Source: Stutzerimonas nitrititolerans (GTDB lineage Bacteria; Pseudomonadota; Gammaproteobacteria; Pseudomonadales; Pseudomonadaceae). Taken from it: a stretch of 64,000 nucleotides of DNA. The notes below the pieces were generated by a model. The model made no database searches. It was not told where the DNA came from and saw only the letters and a program-made list of their open reading frames with translations. Positions 37,206 through 44,093 of this stretch are shown piece after piece. The stretch spans positions 1 through 64,000 of the forward strand of contig NZ_RFFL01000011.1 of the NCBI RefSeq assembly GCF_003696285.1, in the 5' to 3' direction. The position numbers and the translations under genes were made by a program. The stretch's first letter is position 1. Each line of letters begins with the position of its first letter.

Positions 37206-37418
37206 TTAGGGCTATAAAGTACCGGCTTTTTGGCGCATAGAAATGATTGGATCGACAAAATCAGAAAAGAAAAAGCTGATGCCAGCCAAGCTGGAAGGTG
37301 AGAGCGGTAAGTTATTTGTGCCGTTGCCCGGCATAAAGCGGCTCCTTTCGATAATGCCAGTAACTAGAGTGCTAATTGGCGACGCGGTATTGCGGGTAAA
37401 GCCAATCGGATAGGAATT
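37206..37418 (-). other. Cassette 13 leader region with tiny uncertain ORFs
   Basis: About 210 bp upstream of the HNH stub. On the - strand a 40-codon ORF (37212-37334) starts with ATG 7 bp after GAAAGGAG, a good ribosome site, but it matches no family. On the + strand a 56-codon ORF (37243-37413) has no ribosome site and runs against the cassettes. Neither is called as a gene with confidence. Confidence 0.4.
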
Positions 37419-37493
37419 TCCGAAGTTAAGCTAAAGGGCGGGCTTTAGCTCGTCCTAGCGAGCGGAGCGAGCAAATTGAATCAGTTGTTATAT
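37419..37493 (-). repeat. attC of cassette 12, left core lost
   Basis: The right core GTTATAT is present and overlaps the gene stop. The body is hybrid: GTTAAGCTAAAGGGCGGGC like the second attC pattern, then AGCTCGTCCTAGCGAGC-GAGC. The left core expected as TAACG is replaced by TCCGA, so this site probably cannot recombine with cassette 13. Confidence 0.8.
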
Positions 37494-38108
37494 GCCTTTC
37501 CACTTGCGTATTGCCCAGCGAACGAAAGCATTAAAATTAATGCCAATACCCATTACGTTAGGTTTTATTTCTAGAATGTCTTCTGGTGATGGATTATTTT
37601 CGTGAAGTGCCGGTGTGCCTCTAAGGAGAAGGGCTGCTACCTCGGCATCAATTTTTTCTTTTGCAGCGCTGATTGTTCCTGACATATCACGCAAATCTTC
37701 AACTTTAGGAAAGCCATTGCCTTTTAAAATCTGATGCGTTTTTGCAATCTCTTTCCATAAGCGACTGACCATGACTTTTAAAAGATCAGCAGCCTCTTTC
37801 AAAAATTCTTCAGGAGGAAGATTTTTGTTTGAGCATTCTTTTTCTATTTCAGCTAGTACTTTTGGTATTTCATGATCAAAGAAAGGCTGAAAATAGCACC
37901 AGAACACCATTTCAGGAGATCCGGTATATTTTATGCCTCTATAGGATATTTTTTTGCCATGAAAGTCTTCTGTTTCTAACTCCCAACGCGCCGGAAACAT
38001 CCGCCACTTTTGGATTTTTTCAAAAATTGCGTTATCGAGAAGCTCAACTCTTCTTGCTGTTTGTGGATACAGTAGGGTCCGTTTGCCCGTTAGAAATAGC
38101 GGCTCCAC
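37488..38108 (-). CDS. Cassette 12: hypothetical protein
   Basis: A 206-aa protein without recognised domain. It is mainly helical and charged, with long Lys/Glu-rich helices in the middle (about 85-160), and ends WAIRKWKGI. No TM or signal peptide is evident, so it is probably cytoplasmic. GTG 38108 is preferred because GGAG lies 7 bp before it. An in-frame ATG at 38126 is also possible, but it is fused to the recombination core (GTTATATG) and would be leaderless. Confidence 0.7.
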   Translation of the reverse strand: MEPLFLTGKRTLLYPQTARRVELLDNAIFEKIQKWRMFPARWELETEDFHGKKISYRGIKYTGSPEMVFWCYFQPFFDHEIPKVLAEIEKECSNKNLPPEEFLKEAADLLKVMVSRLWKEIAKTHQILKGNGFPKVEDLRDMSGTISAAKEKIDAEVAALLLRGTPALHENNPSPEDILEIKPNVMGIGINFNAFVRWAIRKWKGI

Positions 38109-38124
38109 TCGGTGTCTCCATGTC

Positions 38125-38200
38125 ATATAACGATTAAGCTAAGGGGCGCGGTACGTCGTCCCAGCGAATGAAGTGAGCGATTTCAGCGACTTGTTAGGTT
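38125..38200 (-). repeat. attC of cassette 11, second attC pattern
   Basis: Cores ATATAAC and GTTAGGT flank TAACGATTAAGCTAAGGGGC and an end CAGCGACTTGTTAGG. The TTAAGC-type left arm and CAGCGAC right arm differ from the main family and recur at 42957-43044. Confidence 0.88.
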
Positions 38201-38412
38201 TCATCACGATGCCTGATTGGGGTTGGAATATCTTGGCAGTTCTGGAGCACGACATACTTGCCATTGGACTTACCTACTAAGGAAATGGGCAATGAAGTGT
38301 CACCACCATCCAGCGATACCCTTACCTCCATCTCTTGATCCTCAAACGAGAGTAGTTCCTTAACCAGGCCGGCTATTGTCTTGCCTTTGGACGTCCACTC
38401 AGGGTTCTTCAT
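38194..38412 (-). CDS. Cassette 11: small hypothetical protein
   Basis: A 72-aa soluble protein. The core MEVRVSLDGGDTSLPISLVG and YVVLQNC suggest a small beta-rich domain. No family is recognised. ATG 38412 lies 8 bp after the recombination core, whose TTAGG may serve as ribosome site. Confidence 0.7.
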   Translation of the reverse strand: MKNPEWTSKGKTIAGLVKELLSFEDQEMEVRVSLDGGDTSLPISLVGKSNGKYVVLQNCQDIPTPIRHRDET

Positions 38413-38417
38413 GTGAG

Positions 38418-38494
38418 ACCTAACGTTTGGTTAAGGGGCCGGCTTTAGCCGGTCCCGAGTGAGCGGAGCGAACGACTTGAACCAATTGTTAGAG
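38418..38494 (-). repeat. attC of cassette 10, main family
   Basis: ACCTAAC core, body TTTGGTTAAGGGGCCGGC, end GTTAGAG. It carries the GGCC/GGCC arm variant with one extra base (CCCGAGTG). Confidence 0.92.
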
Positions 38495-39100
38495 GACATT
38501 CCGCAGTGATGTGCTTGCTATTGCTATGATGGCTAAAATATACGGCACTACATAATTAGAGAAACTTGGTTTCTCAATAATGCACTCTACCGTTGCTCTG
38601 AATCCAACCAGCCAGCCTTTAAAGTCGTTTATTGTCGTCTTGCCGTCGCTGCTGTTCCCGCCGCGAGAAGAGTAGGAACCAATTCTTCGGTCTTTCCCTC
38701 GCTTTAAATCAGAGCCGTAGAAGTACGAAATTACTATGCCTTTTGTTGTCCACTCTATATCGTTTATATGGTGGCCTTCGTCTTTGTCTGTAATAGTTTT
38801 TCCATCGAGTTTTATATTGAAATAATTTCTTATGTACTCTTTATGTTGCCATTCTGCGAATTCGCTTTTGAATTCTTTGGTGAAGTTCCCGCTATGCTTT
38901 TGCCAGTATCTATATATGAACCAAAAAAGCATCATCCAGGCCATTACCGCCAAGATATTCGGCTTTGTGAAGTGAGCATTGATAACTTGCAGCTGGACGA
39001 CGTTTTCACGAAATTCCCCGCCTGCAAGAGAAAAGGCGATAAATGCTAATGAGGTTAGCATCAAGTTTCTTCTTTCTGGATCCGAGTCTTCGTATGCCAT
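38489..39100 (-). CDS. Cassette 10: membrane protein, unknown
   Basis: A 203-aa protein with hydrophobic segments at about 15-30, 47-65 and 183-200, and a soluble region between that holds a beta-rich SYFYGSDLKRG stretch. The two TM blocks around a soluble domain suggest an inner-membrane protein with a cytoplasmic or periplasmic module. No family is recognised. ATG 39100. Confidence 0.72.
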   Translation of the reverse strand: MAYEDSDPERRNLMLTSLAFIAFSLAGGEFRENVVQLQVINAHFTKPNILAVMAWMMLFWFIYRYWQKHSGNFTKEFKSEFAEWQHKEYIRNYFNIKLDGKTITDKDEGHHINDIEWTTKGIVISYFYGSDLKRGKDRRIGSYSSRGGNSSDGKTTINDFKGWLVGFRATVECIIEKPSFSNYVVPYILAIIAIASTSLRNVL

Positions 39101-39106
39101 CTTGTA

Positions 39107-39182
39107 CTCTAACGTTTGGTTAAGGGGCGGGCTTTAGCTCGTCCCAGTGAGCGAAGCGAGCGTTTTGAACCATTTGTTAGGC
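39107..39182 (-). repeat. attC of cassette 9, main family
   Basis: CTCTAAC core, GTTTGGTTAAGGGGCGGGC body, GTTAGGC end; 76 bp. Confidence 0.93.
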
Positions 39183-39657
39183 GCAATGGTGGTGCTGACT
39201 CAATACGGCGCTTAACAGCTCAGGAATCCACTCGGGTTTGAATATGGTTGAATTCTCATTTTGCATTTCTTTAAGACTCCACCATTTCCACTTTTGAATA
39301 GTGAATTTTTCTTCGTCGGTCCATTCTGCGGCGAATATATTTGAATTTGGTGGGCACTTTACTAAATAGTATTTTTCTAGCCAGCGCGCAGGTGTTGAAC
39401 GTGCTACGGCATATACTTCATCTCGCTCTTTCAAGAGATTTCCAATTTTCAGAGTAAGCCCGGTTTCCTCGTATAGCTCCCGTGCGGCTGCATCGGTGTA
39501 GCTTTCTCCCGACTTAAGCTCGCCGCCAGCGGTTGCCCAGAATGGTGCTTGATGCTCGTCCTTGTATAAAAATAACAAAAGACGTCCGGTAATCCACCCT
39601 GAAATCAGTACTCGTCAGAAGTAGAATTTTCTCCTAATCGGATCAAGGAAATTTTGC

Positions 39658-39924
39658 GTGAAGACATCGCGTTTTTCGGACAGCCAGATCATCGCTATCC
39701 TCAAGCAGGCCGAAGCCGGCAGCCCAGTCCCTGAGCTTTGCCGCGAGCATGGCATCAGTTCGGCAACCTTCTACAAGTGGCGCGCCAAGTTCGGTGGCAT
39801 GGACGCTTCATTGATGGCCCGGCTACGCGAACTGGAGGATGAGAACCGTCGCCTCAAGAAGATGTACGCCGAAGAGCGCCTGAAGGCCGAGATCATCCAG
39901 GAAGCGATGGCAAAAAAGTGGTGA
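39658..39924 (+). CDS. IS3-family transposase OrfA
   Basis: An 88-aa DNA-binding subunit with a HTH_Tnp region ([36 protein letters not shown]) and a C-terminal leucine zipper-like helix ([19 protein letters not shown]). It starts at GTG 39658 after AAGGAA. Near its end an A-AAA-AAG slippery heptamer (39912-39918) allows a -1 shift into orfB, giving the OrfAB transposase. Confidence 0.93.
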   Translation: MKTSRFSDSQIIAILKQAEAGSPVPELCREHGISSATFYKWRAKFGGMDASLMARLRELEDENRRLKKMYAEERLKAEIIQEAMAKKW

Positions 39925-40745
39925 AGCCATCTCGGCGGCGAGAGATGGCGCAGCGTGCAGTTCGCTCTGGTCGAGCTAGCATCAAGCTGGCATGCCAGGC
40001 CTTCGGGGTTAGCGTCACCTGCTATCGCTACCAGCCACGGTTGTCCTCGGAAAATGCCGAGATCGCCGACCACCTGATCCGGCTTACGCACAACCAGCGC
40101 AACTGGGGTTTCGGCCTGTGCTTCCTGTATTTGCGCAACGTGAAAGGCCACCGCTGGAATCACAAGCGGGTGTACCGGATTTATCGCGAGCTGGAGCTGA
40201 ACCTGCGAATCAAGCCGCGCAAACGCATCGTGCGTGAGAAGCCCGAGTCTCTGGCTGTGCCGGAGGCGATCAATCACTGTTGGTCGATGGACTTCATGCA
40301 TGACCAACTGGCAGACGGTCGCAGCTTCCGCCTGTTTAACCTGATCGACGACTTCAACCGCGAAGCCCTGGCCATGGATATAGACCTATCACTGCCAGCA
40401 GAGCGGGTGGTGCGTGCGCTGGATCAGGTGATCGAATGGCGTGGCAAACCCCGGTCGATTCGCAGTGACAACGGCCCGGAATACATCAGCAGCAAGCTTG
40501 TGCTGTGGGCAGAGAAGCATGGCATCCGCCTAGAACATATCCAGCCCGGCAATCCCCAGCAGAATGCCTACGTCGAACGCTACAACCGCACGGTACGTTA
40601 TGACTGGCTGGGGCATTACCTGTTCGAGTCCATCGCTGAGGTGCAAGAACACGCCACACGATGGATCTGGACATACAATCATGAGCGACCAAATATGGCC
40701 CTGGGAGGCATCACCCCCAAACAGAAGTTGGCCCTCGCGGCCTGA
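39918..40745 (+). CDS. IS3-family transposase OrfB (DDE integrase domain)
   Basis: A 275-aa rve-type catalytic subunit. The DDE triad is visible: Asp in [12 protein letters not shown], Asp in IRSDNGPEY and Glu in [11 protein letters not shown], with the family Lys/Arg downstream. An HTH_21-like segment is at the N-terminus. It overlaps orfA by 7 bp and is normally made as an OrfAB fusion by frameshifting. Confidence 0.94.
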   Translation: MVKPSRRREMAQRAVRSGRASIKLACQAFGVSVTCYRYQPRLSSENAEIADHLIRLTHNQRNWGFGLCFLYLRNVKGHRWNHKRVYRIYRELELNLRIKPRKRIVREKPESLAVPEAINHCWSMDFMHDQLADGRSFRLFNLIDDFNREALAMDIDLSLPAERVVRALDQVIEWRGKPRSIRSDNGPEYISSKLVLWAEKHGIRLEHIQPGNPQQNAYVERYNRTVRYDWLGHYLFESIAEVQEHATRWIWTYNHERPNMALGGITPKQKLALAA

Positions 40746-40871
40746 CCTCTACTTCTGGTGAGTACTAAAAATGGGTGGATTACCGTCCTTCGCTATCCAC
40801 GATAAATAATCTAGAGGATTTTCTGACTTCCATTTCTGCCCCAAGCGTAATGCGTGCTTTGATTGAATTGT

Positions 40872-40930
40872 GCCTAACGTTGGAAATCAGCCGCCCGCTT
40901 TAGCGGGTCGGCTGCATTGACTTGTTAGCC
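40872..40930 (-). repeat. attC of cassette 8, short third type
   Basis: Only 59 bp. Cores GCCTAAC and GTTAGCC flank GTTGGAAATCAGCCGCCCGC and its imperfect complement (GCGGGTCGGCTG). It does not share the GGGGCGGGCTTTAGCCCGTCC body of its neighbours and resembles the shorter sites of mobile-integron cassettes. Confidence 0.88.
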
Positions 40931-41584
40931 TTCACTGGATTCGACTTTGAGCGTTATTACAGAGTCAGAAGACAGGGAGTGGGATGGCCCATCCCATGTT
41001 ATTTTCCCTGCCCCTCTAAGGCTAAACATATTTGGAATTGCCACATCCTCTTCTTCCATGCCCAGTATCTTAGCAAGTTTAGACATTGTTACGGGTTGAT
41101 GCTCTTTAATTGTAGCCAGCAACTTTTCAGATTTTACTGTTTGTTTTCTCTGCTTTGCCTGTTTGAAAATGTCCTCTAAAACGCTTTCCAGCTTTTCAGA
41201 CACTTCTTGTTTCTTTGGAGAATTATTTAGACCTTCCTCTTCAAGAACCTTGGAAACTTGTCTTGAAATTTCGCTCTTTATAGATTGACTAATTTCTGGT
41301 TTTTCCTCGTTTGGATTGTTCCAAATGTGCTTTCGCATGTCAGATACTGTGTCGCGCATCATTGAGAATGTGTCTGAATATAATTTGTCAAAGAGCTTTT
41401 CAAGCCTCTCAACACTCGCGCCGATGCCTTTTGCTGCTTCTGTTGTTGCTTTAGATGCGGCATCTGACATTTTAAAGAATACTATGGAAAGCCAAATTGC
41501 ACCGATTGCCAATATTAAAGATGCAATGGACGAAATTAATGAGAAAAGCTCGATTGCGCTAAGCCCTGACTCTTGTGGATTCAT
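40925..41584 (-). CDS. Cassette 8: TM-anchored coiled-coil protein with C-terminal winged-helix-like domain
   Basis: A 219-aa protein. One TM helix lies at about residues 12-36. A long charged helical region follows (about 40-150) and then a compact segment LLATIKEHQPVTMSKLAKIL and a beta-hairpin-like end (GAGKITWDGP), which resembles a winged helix. A membrane-tethered nucleic-acid- or protein-binding sensor is possible but not shown. ATG 41584 follows AGGAA. Confidence 0.72.
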   Translation of the reverse strand: MNPQESGLSAIELFSLISSIASLILAIGAIWLSIVFFKMSDAASKATTEAAKGIGASVERLEKLFDKLYSDTFSMMRDTVSDMRKHIWNNPNEEKPEISQSIKSEISRQVSKVLEEEGLNNSPKKQEVSEKLESVLEDIFKQAKQRKQTVKSEKLLATIKEHQPVTMSKLAKILGMEEEDVAIPNMFSLRGAGKITWDGPSHSLSSDSVITLKVESSEG

Positions 41585-41610
41585 TGTTAATTCCTATCGA
41601 TTGATGATGC

Positions 41611-41686
41611 GGCTAACGTTTGGTTAAGGGGCGGGCTTTAGCCCGTCCCAGTGAGCGAAGCGAACGATTTGAACCGCTTGTTAGGC
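41611..41686 (-). repeat. attC of cassette 7, main family
   Basis: GGCTAAC core, standard 76-bp body, GTTAGGC end with GAACCGCTT right arm. The gene of cassette 7 stops 78 bp beyond, leaving a longer 3' leader than the others. Confidence 0.92.
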
Positions 41687-41763
41687 GGCGGTTCGTAAAG
41701 CAGCCGTAGGACGCTGGTGCGACGCGATACCTAGCTTTTATTCGTTATTTGCCTGTATGCGCT

Positions 41764-42279
41764 TCATTGATTATTCCTTTGGGAATCCATTATTGAGCGT
41801 AGGTTATTTGTTTTAATGGAATTTGTGCTTGAGTGGAATATGCATAGATAAATAGCCAATAAAATCATTGGCGAGAAAAACAACATGGCGAAAACACCAG
41901 AGCCCACGACTACAGTAATGCCATGACTGTACCCGGTTGACAGAAGATCTTCGGCTGCGAGTATACAAAGTGGAGTGAGTGATAATGCGGTGCCGATGAT
42001 TGGGATTTTTTTTCCTAGCCTCAAGTCTTCAATCCAGGCACGACTCATTTTTATGTGCATCCACATTGGGGCAATTATAACGAAAGGTAGAGTAGTTAGC
42101 AGGGATCCGTCAAAGTTAATCATGGCGGAAATAAGCCCGCTGACAAGAGTCAATAGCCCTATGCTGGACAGTAAGTAGCACAATATAACAATAAAAATTC
42201 TTTTCTTTTTGCTGAGGAGGCTGCTTTCAGGTTGCTCGCCTAGGTCTGAGGCCGGAGTTTTGTAGATGTTATGATCCAT
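41764..42279 (-). CDS. Cassette 7: four-TM membrane protein
   Basis: A 171-aa protein. The N-terminus IYKTPASDLGEQ recalls the NPY-TP-S/ADL start seen in many small integron and xanthomonad membrane proteins. Four TM helices are predicted at about 27-50, 60-75, 93-110 and 122-148. The function is unknown. ATG 42279; the ribosome site is weak. Confidence 0.75.
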   Translation of the reverse strand: MDHNIYKTPASDLGEQPESSLLSKKKRIFIVILCYLLSSIGLLTLVSGLISAMINFDGSLLTTLPFVIIAPMWMHIKMSRAWIEDLRLGKKIPIIGTALSLTPLCILAAEDLLSTGYSHGITVVVGSGVFAMLFFSPMILLAIYLCIFHSSTNSIKTNNLRSIMDSQRNNQ

Positions 42280-42301
42280 TTGTCATGTCCGGTTTCTTTT
42301 C

Positions 42302-42377
42302 GCCTAACGTTTGGTTAAGGGGCGGGCTTTAGCCCGTCCCAGTGAGCGAAGCGAACGATTTGAACCAGTTGTTACGT
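42302..42377 (-). repeat. attC of cassette 6, main family
   Basis: GCCTAAC core, standard body, GTTACGT end overlapping the gene stop; 76 bp. Confidence 0.93.
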
Positions 42378-42932
42378 GCTCTTAACTCGTAGCCAATGCT
42401 TTTTTGAGTTTTCCTGGCGCTTGACCTTGCCAGATTTTATAAGCTGATTGAACGAAGTGGTGAATTCGGGCTGCGGAATCTTGAGTTTATTTTGTATCTC
42501 AATTGATGTGATTGGTTGAGACATTAGCTTGAGAATTTTTGCCTCAATGGATGTGTCAATTGCGACCACAGCATTGTTGCTCTCTGTTTCTATAGCGATA
42601 TGTGGTGCGCTAGATTTTACGCCTGCAAGTGAGCATTGAAATTCAAAAGCCTTCCAAAGATTTTGGTCTCTGGAGCAAAGGTTGAATTCTATTGCTTTTT
42701 TCTCAGCTTTTGAGAGATGAGATAAGACGTTAGATAGATGAGCGATTATGTAGAAATCTGCTTGATTTTGCCCCGATGGATAGCCACTTACGCAGGTTAA
42801 TAAGGCGTTACTGCAGGCAGATTTTAGGTTTTCTGAATTTGTGAAAACGAAAACTCTATCGAGGATGGAAATCGTTAGTTCATCCAGCATGCTGAGGCCG
42901 ATGTTTTCAGCGTCGACGTAATAGATTTTCAA
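42372..42932 (-). CDS. Cassette 6: PIN/NYN-like domain protein with C-terminal winged helix
   Basis: A 186-aa protein. It begins MKIYYVDAENIG, the first conserved acidic strand of NYN/PIN-like nucleases. Then come a second strand DRVFVFTNS, a QADFYIIAHLSNVL helix with a second acidic residue, and a CSRDQNLWKAFEF segment with a third. This matches the PIN-like acidic arrangement. The C-terminal 55 residues (LKLMSQPITSIEIQNKL...) look like a winged helix. It may be an RNase or RNA-binding protein. Start is TTG 42932 with GGAG 6 bp upstream. Confidence 0.72.
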   Translation of the reverse strand: MKIYYVDAENIGLSMLDELTISILDRVFVFTNSENLKSACSNALLTCVSGYPSGQNQADFYIIAHLSNVLSHLSKAEKKAIEFNLCSRDQNLWKAFEFQCSLAGVKSSAPHIAIETESNNAVVAIDTSIEAKILKLMSQPITSIEIQNKLKIPQPEFTTSFNQLIKSGKVKRQENSKKHWLRVKST

Positions 42933-42956
42933 AGGCTGCTCCAGTGCCAGATGAGT

Positions 42957-43044
42957 ACATAACGATTAAGCTAACAGGCGAGCAAAAGCGCAGCTTTTGC
43001 GAGTCCAGCGAACGAAGTGAGCGGTGTTGAGCGACTTGTTATGT
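42957..43044 (-). repeat. attC of cassette 5, second attC pattern
   Basis: ACATAAC and GTTATGT cores. The arms TAACGATTAAGCTAAC and GTTGAGCGACTTG match the 38125-38200 site. The loop region AGCAAAAGCGCAGCTTTTGC is unique. 88 bp. Confidence 0.88.
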
Positions 43045-43045
43045 T

Positions 43046-43288
43046 TCATTTACGTTTGCCCGCCCAAACGTTAAGAGCATTTTTAATGTATTGAACAGGC
43101 TCTGGCATGGGGTGGCTTTTCCCAGGCTTGGTGTCTCGCTCATGCTTGCGGAAGTTTCTCTCGATTTTCTCCCAGTCTTTTGGGTGCAATTCTTTGAATT
43201 TTTCAACGAATTCATCTGGCGAGAAATTTTCTCCCAATGCTGCAGCCGTGGCAGCGATTTTTTCGTCTTTCTTGGTTATGACTGTCAT
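43046..43288 (-). CDS. Cassette 5, gene B: small hypothetical protein
   Basis: An 80-aa, charged protein. ATG 43288 after AAGGAA is chosen; the longer frame overlaps gene A. It has a helical segment FSPDEFVEKFKELHPKDWEKI and a Lys-rich end. No family is recognised. It is the second gene of a two-gene cassette, 23 bp after gene A, so the two are probably functionally linked. Confidence 0.7.
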   Translation of the reverse strand: MTVITKKDEKIAATAAALGENFSPDEFVEKFKELHPKDWEKIERNFRKHERDTKPGKSHPMPEPVQYIKNALNVWAGKRK

Positions 43289-43311
43289 GGAATTCCTTGG
43301 CGGTTGGTGGC

Positions 43312-43518
43312 CTATTCTTCTGCGCAAAATAATAGCGAGCCATCTAATTTTCTGGCTTCGTTATTTTCGTACACTCCAATGTATTTGTTTGGGATTTCTG
43401 TCGTATAGACTTCATCGCCATCTACGCGTAGCGCTATTTTTCCAGACATGTTGTAAAGGAACTCACCATCAAATGTTCCGATGTGACTTCCGTTTGCATC
43501 ATATGCTTGCTTATGCAC
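43312..43518 (-). CDS. Cassette 5, gene A: small beta-rich protein
   Basis: A 68-aa protein. Short repeated strands with Gly and Asp (YDANGSHIGTFDGEFLYN, GKIALRVDGDEVYTTEIPN) suggest a beta-flower-like fold; this is tentative. The start is GTG 43518 with AGGAG 6 bp upstream. It precedes gene B in the same cassette. Confidence 0.7.
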   Translation of the reverse strand: MHKQAYDANGSHIGTFDGEFLYNMSGKIALRVDGDEVYTTEIPNKYIGVYENNEARKLDGSLLFCAEE

Positions 43519-43535
43519 AGAACTCTCCTAATGAA

Positions 43536-43611
43536 ACATAACGTTTGGTTAAGGGGCGGGCTTTAGCCCGTCCCAGTGAGCGAAGCGAACGGTTTGAACC
43601 AGTTGTTATAT
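43536..43611 (-). repeat. attC of cassette 4, main family
   Basis: ACATAAC core, standard body, GTTATAT end; 76 bp. Confidence 0.93.
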
Positions 43612-43613
43612 TT

Positions 43614-43982
43614 TTACTGGGACTGCGATGTTGTTTCAGGCCGTTTTTCTACGCTCGTTGATGCGTTCTCTTTTGTGAAATTTGGGATTCCGTAAAATGC
43701 AACCGCGAACCCAAGGATGAATGGGACCATAAACTTAAGGGTTTCTGTAATTAAACTTCTTTTTATTAGTGCGGGTATGGATGTCTGTTCTTCATGGATT
43801 TTAATTTTTAAGAAATTCTGGCAGTTGGTTATAGTATTGTTAACTTCTGGAAGCCAAGGATGGTCAAACTCAAGCATAGAGCGAAACTTAAAAAGCTCTT
43901 GAAGTTTTTGTCGATAAACGGCCGAGGGTAAATTTTCTTTATGTAGCTCGGAAATTATCTGCTTGATTTCTTCCCTGTCCAT
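43614..43982 (-). CDS. Cassette 4: single-pass membrane protein
   Basis: A 122-aa protein with a soluble helical N-terminal part (about 1-75), a TM helix (about 83-101, PFILGFAVAFYGIP) and a short polar tail. ATG 43982 follows CAGGAAGAAAA. No family is recognised. Confidence 0.72.
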   Translation of the reverse strand: MDREEIKQIISELHKENLPSAVYRQKLQELFKFRSMLEFDHPWLPEVNNTITNCQNFLKIKIHEEQTSIPALIKRSLITETLKFMVPFILGFAVAFYGIPNFTKENASTSVEKRPETTSQSQ

Positions 43983-44013
43983 TTTTCTTCCTGTATTGAT
44001 GTGCCAAGACTAA

Positions 44014-44091
44014 ATATAACGTTTGGTTAAGGGGCCGGCTTTAGCCGGTCCCGCAGTGAGCGAAGCGAGCGACTTGAACCACTTGTTAGGG
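44014..44091 (-). repeat. attC of cassette 3, main family
   Basis: ATATAAC core, GGCCGGC/GCCGGTCC arm variant with an extra CG (CCCGCAGTG), GTTAGGG end; 78 bp. Confidence 0.92.
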
Positions 44092-44093
44092 CA

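Larger units (their letters stand above)
39588..40784 (+). mobile_element. IS3-family insertion sequence (IS407-group-like)
   Basis: 1197 bp, bounded by GTCC direct repeats at 39584-39587 and 40785-40788. The ends are imperfect inverted repeats that start GGTAATCCACCC and share AGTACTC and CAGAAGTAGA further in. It carries two overlapping frames, orfA and orfB, typical of IS3. The 4-bp duplication and protein type suggest the IS407 group. It lies in opposite orientation to the cassettes and is intact, so it could still be active. Confidence 0.94.
39177..40833 (-). pseudogene. Cassette 9: Nudix hydrolase split by an IS3-family insertion
   Basis: The 5' piece (40833 to about 40785) encodes MEVRKSSRLFIVDSEG and the 3' piece (39587 to 39177) continues RLLLFLYKDEHQ. 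Removing the IS and one 4-bp duplication restores a single frame of about 151 aa. The complete Nudix box is visible: GELKSG-E, then REL-EE-TGL in the order GX5EX7REUXEEXGU. Nudix enzymes cleave nucleoside diphosphates linked to another group; the substrate is unknown. With the element present no full protein can be made. Confidence 0.92.

Noticed and set aside
37243-37413. A 56-codon + strand ORF in the cassette 13 leader as a gene
   Set aside because: No ribosome site, opposite to cassette direction, no recognisable domain.
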